From NCBI GenBank assembly GCA_016866375.1, contig VGMK01000011.1, positions 1-22,998 of the forward strand: 22,998 nucleotides of DNA. Reading direction: 5' to 3'. Numbering within the stretch: position 1 is the stretch's first letter; each line of letters starts with the position of its first letter. A model generated the notes under the pieces. The model was not told the origin of the DNA. It was given only the letters and a program-made list of their open reading frames with translations, and made no database searches. The position numbers and the translations under genes were made by a program. The DNA is from Bacteroidota bacterium. GTDB lineage: Bacteria > Bacteroidota > Bacteroidia > Flavobacteriales_D > Crocinitomicaceae. Positions 14,869 to 21,963 of this stretch are shown piece by piece.

Positions 14869-16257
14869 TTAAGGGATTAGTATTTTTAGTTTCATGTCTG
14901 CAGTCATGAAACAACGGACAAGAATGTTGTTTTCCCCAACATATATTTTCTTTGTTGAAAACGTCAATAGTTTCCCCGACAACTTTGCCTCAGAAGAAAT
15001 CTCCTGATTGAGTCCAAGCGAGATGGTTTCCTTAATCTTGTCAATGTGTGGCAATAAATCTATGGTGCTATTTTGTTGGATGTGCGCCAGAATTTTATCT
15101 GAATACAACCATTTAGCGCTTTTTAGCAACACGCTTCTCGTTGACAAGGTATATGAAAGGTTCGTAATATATAATTTTTGCGTGAGAGAATCTATTTTTG
15201 GAACCCCTTTAAAGTAAAGAAGTCCTTTTTTATATCCTGAAAAAACAAGCTTCAACCCAAGCGTGTCTTGAGAAACTTGAAATAAAGCCACGCTATCAAT
15301 GTAGACAGTTTTTTGTTTAATTTTTACTGGGGCTGCCCTTAAGGTTTTGTTCACCATGCTATTGAGGCTGTCGTAGGTTGAAACAACATCAATAGATAAA
15401 GCAAATGGTTTTTCTTCGGTTTGAACCTCAGCCTCGGGTAAAGGCGTTTTAATAGTTTTTAGGGGCCTATTGCTTAGCACGGCAGGAGCGAGCGAGAGGC
15501 TTAAATTGGTTGTGGCCGTGTATTTATTAAAGGTGATTTCATCAAATCCAATATTTTTAGGACGAAGATACAGAAACCCGAAATTATTCAACGCAATAGG
15601 TTCTTGTAGTTTATCCCAAGCCTCAATTAATTGTGGCCTTAAAGAAATAGCAGAAATTTGTCGATCAATTTCTTTTTCCTGTTGGATTAGTTCATTGTAA
15701 ATGGCACTCTCAATTTCTCTGGTGACATTAATTTTCATGAAACTAAATTGGCAAGGATCAAGCAATTGGACGTAGTTTAGTTTCGTGCTTGGCTCTAGAA
15801 GATATTTTTTATTCAGTTTAATTGATGTTTGAAATTGAGTGACGAGTTTTCTCCTCGCTTCTCCGTTCGTTCCACAACTACCATAAACGCGGGGCACAAC
15901 ACACATCTCCTTACCAAACAAATCATGACATCCTGGACAGTAGTTAACATTAAGTCCAAGTCCACCAGAAACAGAAAAGACGATTGTGTTGTCATGAAGC
16001 CCAAACACAATGGGTTCCCGATCAAAAGTGTATGAGTAGCCAAGCCCAAAACAAGGATGAGTTTCCCCCATAAATTTTAAAGGAACTCGTGTTTCAATCT
16101 CTTTAAGGCCCCCTTGTAAGTTGATTTCAACTGGCATGGTTATGCTTGACAGGATAATTTTTGGTTTTGGAGCAACAGATTTTATAACCTCAGGCGGCAA
16201 AGGAACAATGCTTTTACAACTACAGAGAAATAAAAACAGGAAATAATGGAACTTCAT
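14869..16257 (-). CDS. DUF4403 family lipoprotein
   Basis: A 462-residue exported protein. The N-terminus MKFHYFLFLFLCSCKS has a short hydrophobic run ending in LCSC, an acceptable lipobox, so it is probably a lipoprotein. The body matches my recollection of DUF4403: ITMPVEINLQGGLKEIE near the start, an FxREPIVFGLHDNTIVFSV segment, LRPQLIEAWDKLQEPIALNN, LYLRPKNIGFDEI, then long beta-rich repeats. Function is unknown. An unusual Cys cluster, YCPGCHDLFGKEMCVVPRVY followed by GSCG, lies between two predicted strands near residues 105-130, with further cysteines in THPCFG and DPCQF. In an exported protein these are more likely disulfides than a zinc site. It begins four bases after the 87-residue ORF and is followed by the OmpA-family gene, so the three probably form one unit. 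Confidence 0.78.
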   Translation of the reverse strand: MKFHYFLFLFLCSCKSIVPLPPEVIKSVAPKPKIILSSITMPVEINLQGGLKEIETRVPLKFMGETHPCFGLGYSYTFDREPIVFGLHDNTIVFSVSGGLGLNVNYCPGCHDLFGKEMCVVPRVYGSCGTNGEARRKLVTQFQTSIKLNKKYLLEPSTKLNYVQLLDPCQFSFMKINVTREIESAIYNELIQQEKEIDRQISAISLRPQLIEAWDKLQEPIALNNFGFLYLRPKNIGFDEITFNKYTATTNLSLSLAPAVLSNRPLKTIKTPLPEAEVQTEEKPFALSIDVVSTYDSLNSMVNKTLRAAPVKIKQKTVYIDSVALFQVSQDTLGLKLVFSGYKKGLLYFKGVPKIDSLTQKLYITNLSYTLSTRSVLLKSAKWLYSDKILAHIQQNSTIDLLPHIDKIKETISLGLNQEISSEAKLSGKLLTFSTKKIYVGENNILVRCFMTADMKLKILIP

Positions 16258-16261
16258 TTTT

Positions 16262-16525
16262 TTAATGTTGTAATATTACTTTTTGTAAAGCGCCTGGAAA
16301 ATAAGCACTTACTGTTGTATCATCTTGACTACTTGTTAACTGACTGTTCATTTTTTTACTTTCACTACACAAATTAAATTCCAAGAATCCTCTACCGCGA
16401 TTACATAAAACGGAACTATAGAACACATCATCCGAAACACAGGGATCATAAAAATAATTCTTTGGCAAAGATGGCACAAAAGAGAAATAAGGGAAGTCGA
16501 TAAGCATAAAAACAACAGTTTTCAT
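16262..16525 (-). CDS. Hypothetical 87-residue protein, possibly exported
   Basis: I do not recognise this protein. It opens MKTVVFMLIDFPYFSFVPSL, a weakly hydrophobic stretch after one Lys that could be a signal peptide, although it lacks a clear cleavage site. It has three cysteines (29, 41, 52) and a polar C-terminal half. Support for a real gene: it fills the whole space between the icd terminator and the DUF4403 start, lies on the same strand, and its stop is four bases before the next ATG. Against it: no family match, short length, and an ATG placed immediately after the terminator's U-run, leaving no normal promoter. It could instead be a leader region for the two genes downstream. Confidence 0.45.
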   Translation of the reverse strand: MKTVVFMLIDFPYFSFVPSLPKNYFYDPCVSDDVFYSSVLCNRGRGFLEFNLCSESKKMNSQLTSSQDDTTVSAYFPGALQKVILQH

Positions 16526-16554
16526 AAAAACAAAAAAGGCCTCTAGGGCCCTTT
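16526..16554 (-). terminator. Rho-independent terminator of icd
   Basis: Starting one base after the icd stop, the minus strand forms a hairpin: AAAGGGCC (one bulged G) pairs with GGCCTTT around a CTAGA loop, followed by a run of six T, one G and five T. The base of the U-run abuts the ATG of the 87-residue ORF, so this hairpin could also attenuate transcription into the envelope cluster. Confidence 0.7.
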
Positions 16555-16555
16555 A

Positions 16556-17785
16556 TTAAATCATTTTATTTTTCAATCCTTCATTAAGAGCATCTAAAAA
16601 CTCTTCTGTGTAGACATAGTGTTCTCCGTGTTTTACGTTGTTGCCGTGAATACATACTGCGAGGTCTTTCGTCATAACTCCAGACTCAACGGTTTCAACA
16701 CATACTTGTTCTAAGGTATTACAGAAATTGATTAATTCCTGGTTGTCATCAAGTTTTCCTCTGAAGGCTAATCCCCTGGTCCAGGCAAATATGGAAGCAA
16801 TGGGATTTGTGGATGTTTTTTTACCTGCTTGATGGTCTCTGAAGTGTCGAGTAACCGTTCCGTGTGCGGCTTCCGACTCCATTATTTCCCCGTCTGGTGT
16901 AATTAACACCGACGTCATTAATCCTAGCGACCCAAATCCCTGTGCAACAGTGTCTGACTGAACGTCGCCGTCGTAATTTTTACAGGCCCAGACAAAGTTG
17001 CCGTTCCATTTTAGCGCTGATGCTACCATGTCATCAATTAACCGATGTTCGTAAACAATACCTGCTTCAATGAACCTCGTTTTAAACTCATTTTGGTAAA
17101 TTTTTTCAAAAATATCTTTGAACCTGCCATCGTATTTTTTAAGTATGGTGTTTTTGGTTGACAAATAAAGCGGCCATTTTTTTGCTAATGCCATATTGAA
17201 GCAAGACCGTGCAAAACCGCGAATGGAATCATCCGTATTGTACATGCTCATAGCAACACCGTCTCCTTTGAAATTGTAAACTTCAAAGGTTTGAGTTTCT
17301 CCACCGTCTTCAGGAGTAAACGTCATGGTTAGTTTGCCCTTTCCTTTAATAACAGCATCAGTTGCGCGGTATTGATCACCAAATGCATGTCGACCAACAA
17401 TTATAGGGGCTGTCCAGTTTGTAACTAATCTCGGCACATTATTCATGACTATGGGCTCTCTGAAAACAGTGCCATCAAGGATGTTCCTAATTGTTCCGTT
17501 CGGAGACTTCCACATGGATTTTAAATTAAACTCTTTTACCCGCGCTTCATCAGGTGTTATCGTTGCACACTTAATACCAACCTTATATTTCTTTATTGCT
17601 TCTGCTGCCTCAATCGTGATTTGGTCGTTTGAGTGGTCTCTGCTCTCGATGCCTAAATCATAATATTTTATATCGAGGTCAAGGTATGGCAAGATTAATT
17701 TCTCTTTAATATAATTCCAAATGATTCTGGTCATTTCATCACCGTCTAGTTCTACTACTTGATTAATGACTTTTATTTTTGACAT
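16556..17785 (-). CDS. icd: NADP-dependent isocitrate dehydrogenase (eukaryotic-like homodimeric type)
   Basis: A 409-residue TCA-cycle enzyme that decarboxylates isocitrate to 2-oxoglutarate with NADP. I start it at MSKIKVINQVVELDGDEMTR (ATG 17783-17785); the longer frame from 17851 adds 22 residues with no family character. Substrate residues fall in SPNGTIR (Ser94, Asn96, Arg100), FREP (Arg109) and GRHAFGDQYRATD (Arg132), with exactly the numbering of human IDH1. AAHGTVTRHFR and TSTNPIASIFAWTRGL complete the type II NADP-IDH signature, distinct from the E. coli Icd type. The divergent gene at 17891 is a lipoprotein. A TATTTTTG box lies 17 bases upstream, and a terminator follows, so icd looks monocistronic. 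Confidence 0.96.
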   Translation of the reverse strand: MSKIKVINQVVELDGDEMTRIIWNYIKEKLILPYLDLDIKYYDLGIESRDHSNDQITIEAAEAIKKYKVGIKCATITPDEARVKEFNLKSMWKSPNGTIRNILDGTVFREPIVMNNVPRLVTNWTAPIIVGRHAFGDQYRATDAVIKGKGKLTMTFTPEDGGETQTFEVYNFKGDGVAMSMYNTDDSIRGFARSCFNMALAKKWPLYLSTKNTILKKYDGRFKDIFEKIYQNEFKTRFIEAGIVYEHRLIDDMVASALKWNGNFVWACKNYDGDVQSDTVAQGFGSLGLMTSVLITPDGEIMESEAAHGTVTRHFRDHQAGKKTSTNPIASIFAWTRGLAFRGKLDDNQELINFCNTLEQVCVETVESGVMTKDLAVCIHGNNVKHGEHYVYTEEFLDALNEGLKNKMI

Positions 17786-17802
17786 GCCTTTAAATTTTTG
17801 AA

Positions 17803-17810
17803 CAAAAATA
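17803..17810 (-). promoter_or_regulatory. Putative -7 box (TATTTTTG) of the icd promoter
   Basis: The minus strand reads TATTTTTG, matching TAnnTTTG, 17 bases before the icd ATG. The nearest upstream TTG on the same strand is 24 bases away, a little too far for the consensus spacing. It also sets the icd start, since the longer reading frame from 17851 would begin upstream of the promoter. Confidence 0.5.
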
Positions 17811-17842
17811 GTGTTTTTTTGAGTTTTAGTAGCACAACAAAA

Positions 17843-17870
17843 TTGAACCACGAATTATTCGCTAGATTTG
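17843..17870 (+). promoter_or_regulatory. Promoter of the lipoprotein gene (TTG-N17-TAGATTTG)
   Basis: A TTG at 17843-17845 and TAGATTTG at 17863-17870 are separated by 17 bases, fitting the two-part Bacteroidota promoter. The ATG at 17891 follows after 20 bases, giving a leader of about 15 nt. It is one of the two best two-part promoters in the window, and it overlaps the frame of the long upstream reading, supporting the ATG start. Confidence 0.6.
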
Positions 17871-17890
17871 TTTACATTGAAGGGGATACT

Positions 17891-18445
17891 ATGAGTTTTT
17901 ACTATTTGCTCGTTATTATTGTGTTTTGGGGAGTAACATCTTGTAACTCCCCCGAGAATAAAGAAACACAAAAAACGCAAGACACACCAGCACAAAACAC
18001 CCCTGTTTTTTTATTTGACTCAATAATTCATTATTCCATAGCGATAGAAGAAGACACACTTTGGGGGATTGAAAGAATTAATGACAAAACACAGGAACAG
18101 CGGCGGTTAATAGAAATTGTTTTATATGACAAGCTTGATACATTACTGGACACCACGGCTTTAAATCACCTACCGAGTATGGGGTTTACCAAACGCTATT
18201 TAACAAATGAAAAAACCGAGGCCTTAAGAAGGGTTTTTACTGCCCAACATATGAAAGCCGCGGAAGCTCCTGCTTGTGCGCCAATTTTTCGTGACATTCT
18301 TGTTTTCCGCTTAAATTCAAAAACTACAGGTGTAATGAAGCTCTGTTTCGACTGCCGAACCCACACTTTAGATGGCGAATTAATAGCCACAAAGTACATC
18401 AACCAAGAAAGCTGGGCCTTGCTGAATAAAACATTAAAAAAATAA
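17891..18445 (+). CDS. Putative lipoprotein of unknown function
   Basis: A 184-residue protein starting MSFYYLLVIIVFWGVTSCNS. The hydrophobic segment ending VTSC is a typical lipobox, so the mature protein should begin at Cys18 and be lipid-anchored. A polar linker rich in Thr, Gln and Pro follows (ETQKTQDTPAQNTP), then a globular part of about 140 residues with APACAPIFRDILVFRL and KLCFDCRTH, a CxxC-type pair that may form a disulfide. I recognise no family. The upstream frame from 17798 is open, but it lies within the promoter region, so ATG 17891 is the start. It is divergent from icd and converges on fumC with one base between the two stops. Confidence 0.75.
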   Translation: MSFYYLLVIIVFWGVTSCNSPENKETQKTQDTPAQNTPVFLFDSIIHYSIAIEEDTLWGIERINDKTQEQRRLIEIVLYDKLDTLLDTTALNHLPSMGFTKRYLTNEKTEALRRVFTAQHMKAAEAPACAPIFRDILVFRLNSKTTGVMKLCFDCRTHTLDGELIATKYINQESWALLNKTLKK

Positions 18446-18446
18446 C

Positions 18447-19844
18447 CTAATCTATGGAACCAATCATTTTTGATGGATCAACATACAAGTCATATTCTTC
18501 TTCTGTAACATAACCCAACCCAACAGCCGCTTCTTTTAACGTTGTTCCGTTTTTATGGGCGTATTTGGCAATTTCGGCAGCCTTGTAGTAACCTATTTTT
18601 GTGTTCAAGGCCGTTACCAACATCAAGGAATTGTCAAGGTGCTTTTGAACCATGGGCAGATTTGCTTGAATACCTATCGCACAATTATCGGCAAACGAAA
18701 CACAAGCGTCACCCAAGAGGCGGGCCGATTGCAAAACATTGTATGCTATTACAGGTTTAAACACGTTCAATTCAAAGTGACCATTTGATCCGGCGACAGC
18801 AACCGTCATATCATTTCCCATCACCTGCGCACAGACCATTGTAAGAGCTTCGGGCTGAGTAGGATTTACTTTTCCTGGCATAATTGACGAGCCGGGTTCA
18901 TTGTCAGGAATTGTTATTTCTCCAATACCACATCTAGGCCCAGAGGACAACATACGGACATCGTTAGCTATTTTCATAAGCGCCACAGCAGCTCGTTTTT
19001 GAGCGCCAGAAAGTTCCACCATTGCGTCATGAGCTGCAAGTGCTTCAAATTTGTTCTTTGCTGTTACGAAAGGCAAGCCTGTTAACTCGGTAATTTTTTT
19101 AGCAACTAACACGTCGTATCCTTTTGGAGTGTTGAGGCCTGTTCCAACAGCGGTTCCACCTAATGCGAGTTCGGAAACCGCAACTAATGCGTTGTTAATG
19201 GAACGAATAGAATTATCTATCTGTGCAACATACCCACTAAACTCTTGTCCTAGGGTAAGGGGCGTCGCGTCCATGAAATGCGTTCTCCCTGTTTTTACCA
19301 CCCCTCGAAAATCATTCACTTTATCACTTAACACCCGGGACAGGTGTTTTAGTCCTGGTAAAGTAACATCAACAGTGATTTTATACGCAGCAATATGCAT
19401 CGCAGTCGGATAAGTGTCATTTGAGGACTGCGATTTATTCACATCATCATTTGGGTTTAAAATTTTTTGTTCATCTAGTAAGTTTCCACCCTGCAGAACA
19501 TGTCCTCTGTTTGCAATGACTTCGTTTATGTTCATATTAGACTGGGTGCCTGACCCAGTCTGCCAAGTAACTAATGGAAATTCTTGGTCATGCATTCCAT
19601 CAAGGATTTCATCACAAACCCTGGAGATCAGGTCTTTTTTTTCTTCACTTAAAACGCCGAGTTCAAAATTAGTCTGGGACGCAGCCTTTTTTAAGTAGGC
19701 AAAAGCATATATTATCTCAATTGGCATCGAGCCTTCGGGCCCGATTTTGAAATTATTCCGAGACCTTTCGGTTTGTGCTCCCCAATATTTTTCGGCAGGC
19801 ACCCTAACTTCTCCCATGGTATCTTTTTCAATTCTAAAACTCAT
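18447..19844 (-). CDS. fumC: Class II fumarate hydratase
   Basis: A 465-residue iron-independent fumarase that hydrates fumarate to malate in the TCA cycle. The superfamily signature GSSIMPGKVN is at 318-327 and includes the catalytic-loop serines. The active-site His is in GRTHFMDATPLTLGQ (His189), and TGSGTQSNMNINEVIANR (97-114) is the fumarase-type substrate segment that separates it from aspartase. Length is the normal 460-470. No TAnnTTTG box is obvious in the 65 bases upstream, which contain the promoter of the small membrane-protein gene on the opposite strand. It lies 661 bases from icd, so two TCA-cycle genes are close but separately transcribed. Confidence 0.95.
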   Translation of the reverse strand: MSFRIEKDTMGEVRVPAEKYWGAQTERSRNNFKIGPEGSMPIEIIYAFAYLKKAASQTNFELGVLSEEKKDLISRVCDEILDGMHDQEFPLVTWQTGSGTQSNMNINEVIANRGHVLQGGNLLDEQKILNPNDDVNKSQSSNDTYPTAMHIAAYKITVDVTLPGLKHLSRVLSDKVNDFRGVVKTGRTHFMDATPLTLGQEFSGYVAQIDNSIRSINNALVAVSELALGGTAVGTGLNTPKGYDVLVAKKITELTGLPFVTAKNKFEALAAHDAMVELSGAQKRAAVALMKIANDVRMLSSGPRCGIGEITIPDNEPGSSIMPGKVNPTQPEALTMVCAQVMGNDMTVAVAGSNGHFELNVFKPVIAYNVLQSARLLGDACVSFADNCAIGIQANLPMVQKHLDNSLMLVTALNTKIGYYKAAEIAKYAHKNGTTLKEAAVGLGYVTEEEYDLYVDPSKMIGSID

Positions 19845-19852
19845 TTTTTGTA

Positions 19853-19880
19853 TTGTATTCGTTGAAAATAGTTAATTTTG
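19853..19880 (+). promoter_or_regulatory. Promoter of the 53-residue membrane protein (TTG-N17-TAATTTTG)
   Basis: TTG at 19853-19855 and TAATTTTG at 19873-19880 are separated by 17 bases, the same arrangement as the lipoprotein promoter. The ATG at 19910 follows after 29 bases. This is the main argument that the small ORF downstream is expressed. Confidence 0.55.
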
Positions 19881-19909
19881 TACATTAATCTGACGTAAAA
19901 TTAATAAAG

Positions 19910-20071
19910 ATGAGCACTTTTGGAATCGTATTGTTCTTTTTAATCGCAGGAATGGCTTTTTGGTTGTTGTTTTTCCTATTGGGATTTATAGTTCCATATT
20001 GGTTAACTCTAGGGGTTTTCGAACAGCTTCGCCCAAAAAGAATTTTTGAAGAAAAAGAAGATAAAAAATAA
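19910..20071 (+). CDS. Small single-span membrane protein (53 residues), unknown function
   Basis: A 53-residue ORF starting MSTFGIVLFFLIAGMAFWLL and ending FEEKEDKK. Residues about 5-28 are strongly hydrophobic, and a second apolar stretch (VPYWLTLGVF) may lie at the membrane surface. The C-terminus is highly charged (RPKRIFEEKEDKK), which suggests one transmembrane helix with the tail in the cytoplasm. A two-part Bacteroidota promoter lies just upstream, and the ORF sits neatly between the fumC start and the convergent bestrophin gene, ending 24 bases before that gene's stop. I recognise no family. Short length is the main doubt; promoter, composition and placement favour a real gene. Confidence 0.6.
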   Translation: MSTFGIVLFFLIAGMAFWLLFFLLGFIVPYWLTLGVFEQLRPKRIFEEKEDKK

Positions 20072-20095
20072 ATCTAAAAGGCATTTATGGTGACC

Positions 20096-20932
20096 TTAAA
20101 TTTTAGAAATTTGTTCTAAATTTCTTTCAATTGTTTGGCATATAACATCAATAGGCAAATCGTTATCGTCAGTTCCAAACGGGTCTTCTATTTCTTCCGC
20201 TAATATTTCTATACTTACTAATACGTAGAAGAAAAAAACAGAAATAATAATAGAATAATAACCAAACTGAACAACAAAGGCCAGTGGGAGTGAGACCACA
20301 TAGATAAAAATAAATTTTTTAAAAAACATGCTGTAGGAATAAGGTATAGGTGTGTTTTTAATTCTTTCGCAGCCCCCGAGACAATCAATAAGTTGTACCA
20401 GGTGTTTCTCAAGGGCTAAATAATTTTCTTCAGAAATATCTCCTTTTTGTTTGTGAGCAATAAGTTTTTGTTGAATCAGTGACATAATATGCAGTGGTAC
20501 ATGGTTGGGAGCTGTGCCGGCTAATTCTGAATAAGGTATATCGCGAAGATGGTCTTTCGTTGCCCTAACAAAGTGGATAACATGAATTTTGAACCAATTC
20601 GCTTCTTGTTTATTCAACGAAGCATTAATTTTTAGCATAAAGTTTCTCGAATCGTTTACAATCGACCCCCACAACTTTCTACCCTCCCACCAACGGTCGT
20701 ATGCCGTGTTGGTTCTAAAAATGAGCAACAACGAAATAACAAACCCCAACAACTGATAAACAGTTGGTAATTTTTCAAATAATTGGGTGTGAAAAAGGTG
20801 CTGTTCGGCATAAACCAAAAGAGCGGTGAGCCCTCCAATGTAAAACAGTTGTTTCCATAAGATACGAAGGGTATCGCTGTGTCGAACCGAAAAAATTAAG
20901 TTTATCCAGTTCTTGGGATTGTATTGAATCAT
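20096..20932 (-). CDS. Bestrophin-family anion channel (YneE/RFP-TM type)
   Basis: A 278-residue membrane protein of the bestrophin family, whose bacterial members form pentameric ion channels. FRTNTAYDRWWEGRKLWG (72-89) follows a hydrophobic segment and is the family's most conserved motif. CERIKNTPIPYSYS and the C-terminal EEIEDPFGTDDNDLP, the family's acidic motif, are also present. Hydrophobic segments lie near 28-44, 57-73, 207-226 and 226-245. Ion selectivity cannot be read: bacterial homologues include a cation-selective one. It is divergent from tryptophan 2,3-dioxygenase and has a TAATTTTG box on the minus strand 24 bases upstream. Confidence 0.93.
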   Translation of the reverse strand: MIQYNPKNWINLIFSVRHSDTLRILWKQLFYIGGLTALLVYAEQHLFHTQLFEKLPTVYQLLGFVISLLLIFRTNTAYDRWWEGRKLWGSIVNDSRNFMLKINASLNKQEANWFKIHVIHFVRATKDHLRDIPYSELAGTAPNHVPLHIMSLIQQKLIAHKQKGDISEENYLALEKHLVQLIDCLGGCERIKNTPIPYSYSMFFKKFIFIYVVSLPLAFVVQFGYYSIIISVFFFYVLVSIEILAEEIEDPFGTDDNDLPIDVICQTIERNLEQISKI

Positions 20933-20956
20933 TCTAAATGCTTATTCATGTTTAAC

Positions 20957-20964
20957 CAAAATTA
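20957..20964 (-). promoter_or_regulatory. Putative -7 box (TAATTTTG) of the bestrophin promoter
   Basis: The minus strand reads TAATTTTG, matching TAnnTTTG, and ends 24 bases before the bestrophin ATG. No TTG lies at the normal upstream distance. On the other strand a variant TAATTTCG at 20986-20993 lies 19 bases before the dioxygenase ATG and could serve that gene, but it departs from consensus. Confidence 0.4.
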
Positions 20965-21012
20965 CAACACTTCCTTCTTTTTCTTTAATTTCGTTAAAAA
21001 AAAGAATACCAG

Positions 21013-21963
21013 ATGGAGATAACCTCGGAAATTCAAGATCGGATCGACAAGTTACACAATAAATATGGAGGTCTTGGCCAAGACTTGTTATCATATTTAG
21101 ATGGGCTATTGTATGCGGATGTTACGACTTATTGGGACTACATACAAATAGACACACTCCTGACCTTGCAAAAACCTAAAACAAACTTCCCAGACGAAGT
21201 GGTTTTTATTATTTATCATCAGATTACTGAATTATATTTTAAACTGGCACTTCGGGAATACGCACAAATAGGAAAATTAAAAAAACTTAACAAGGATTTT
21301 TTCATTGCGCGCGTGTCGAGAATAAATAGATATTTCGATGCGCTAATTAATAGTTTCGATATTATGGTAAGCGGAATGGAGAAGGAGCAATTCTTGAAAT
21401 TCCGTATGTCGCTACTCCCAGCAAGTGGCTTTCAGTCTGCACAATACAGGGAAATAGAAATATACAGCACCGACTTTATTAATTTGGTATCAAAAGATAA
21501 ACGAGAACTGTTCAACGAAAAATCTTCCATTACAGAGATGTTTGAAGAGGTGTATTGGAAGCATGGAGCAACAGAGGCTGAAACACAAAAAAAAACACTT
21601 ACACTGTCTCAGTTCGAAGATAAATATAAAGAGCATTTCATTAAGCTGGGTGAAAAGTGTAGAAAGGAGAACCTATGGAGCGCATACTTGCGCCTATCAA
21701 AAGCTGACCAACAAGATTTCGAGGTTATTAAGTGTTTAAAAGACAATGATTCGAATGTAAACATTAACTGGCCACTTGTTCATTATAAATCTGCGGTAAA
21801 ATATCTATCAACAAATAATAACAATATCGCCGCAACAGGAGGGACGAATTGGCAAAAATATTTGCCTCCGAAGTTTCAAAAACGCATATTTTATCCTTTA
21901 ATTTGGTCAAAATCAGAGAAAGAGCATTGGGGAAAAGGTTGGGTTGAAAAGGCGCTTAGTTAA
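21013..21963 (+). CDS. Tryptophan 2,3-dioxygenase (heme)
   Basis: A 316-residue cytosolic heme enzyme that oxidises L-tryptophan to N-formylkynurenine, the first step of the kynurenine route. TTYWDYIQIDTLLTLQKPKT gives the conserved YxxYLxxxxLLxxQ region. YHQITELYFKL (68-78) carries the distal His69, FRMSLLPASGFQSAQYR (130-146) is the substrate-binding segment, and His257 in LVHYKSAVKYL is the likely proximal heme ligand, followed by ATGGTNWQKYLPP (274-286). The loop between the proximal His and TGGT is NNNN-containing and differs from the usual KxGTGGSSG. No other kynurenine-pathway gene is in the window. The gene overlaps the convergent solute-binding protein gene by eight bases. Confidence 0.93.
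   Translation: MEITSEIQDRIDKLHNKYGGLGQDLLSYLDGLLYADVTTYWDYIQIDTLLTLQKPKTNFPDEVVFIIYHQITELYFKLALREYAQIGKLKKLNKDFFIARVSRINRYFDALINSFDIMVSGMEKEQFLKFRMSLLPASGFQSAQYREIEIYSTDFINLVSKDKRELFNEKSSITEMFEEVYWKHGATEAETQKKTLTLSQFEDKYKEHFIKLGEKCRKENLWSAYLRLSKADQQDFEVIKCLKDNDSNVNINWPLVHYKSAVKYLSTNNNNIAATGGTNWQKYLPPKFQKRIFYPLIWSKSEKEHWGKGWVEKALS

Noticed and set aside
14861..14914. An 18-residue N-terminal extension of the OmpA-family protein
   Set aside because: The extension lies before a clean signal peptide and overlaps the DUF4403 gene; the ATG at 14860 is a better start.
17786..17851. A 22-residue N-terminal extension of isocitrate dehydrogenase
   Set aside because: It spans the TATTTTTG promoter box, and the family begins at MSKIKV; the extension has no conserved character.
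20986..20993. TAATTTCG as the promoter of tryptophan 2,3-dioxygenase
   Set aside because: The position is right, but the C in place of T breaks the consensus and there is no -33 element, so I did not list it as a feature.
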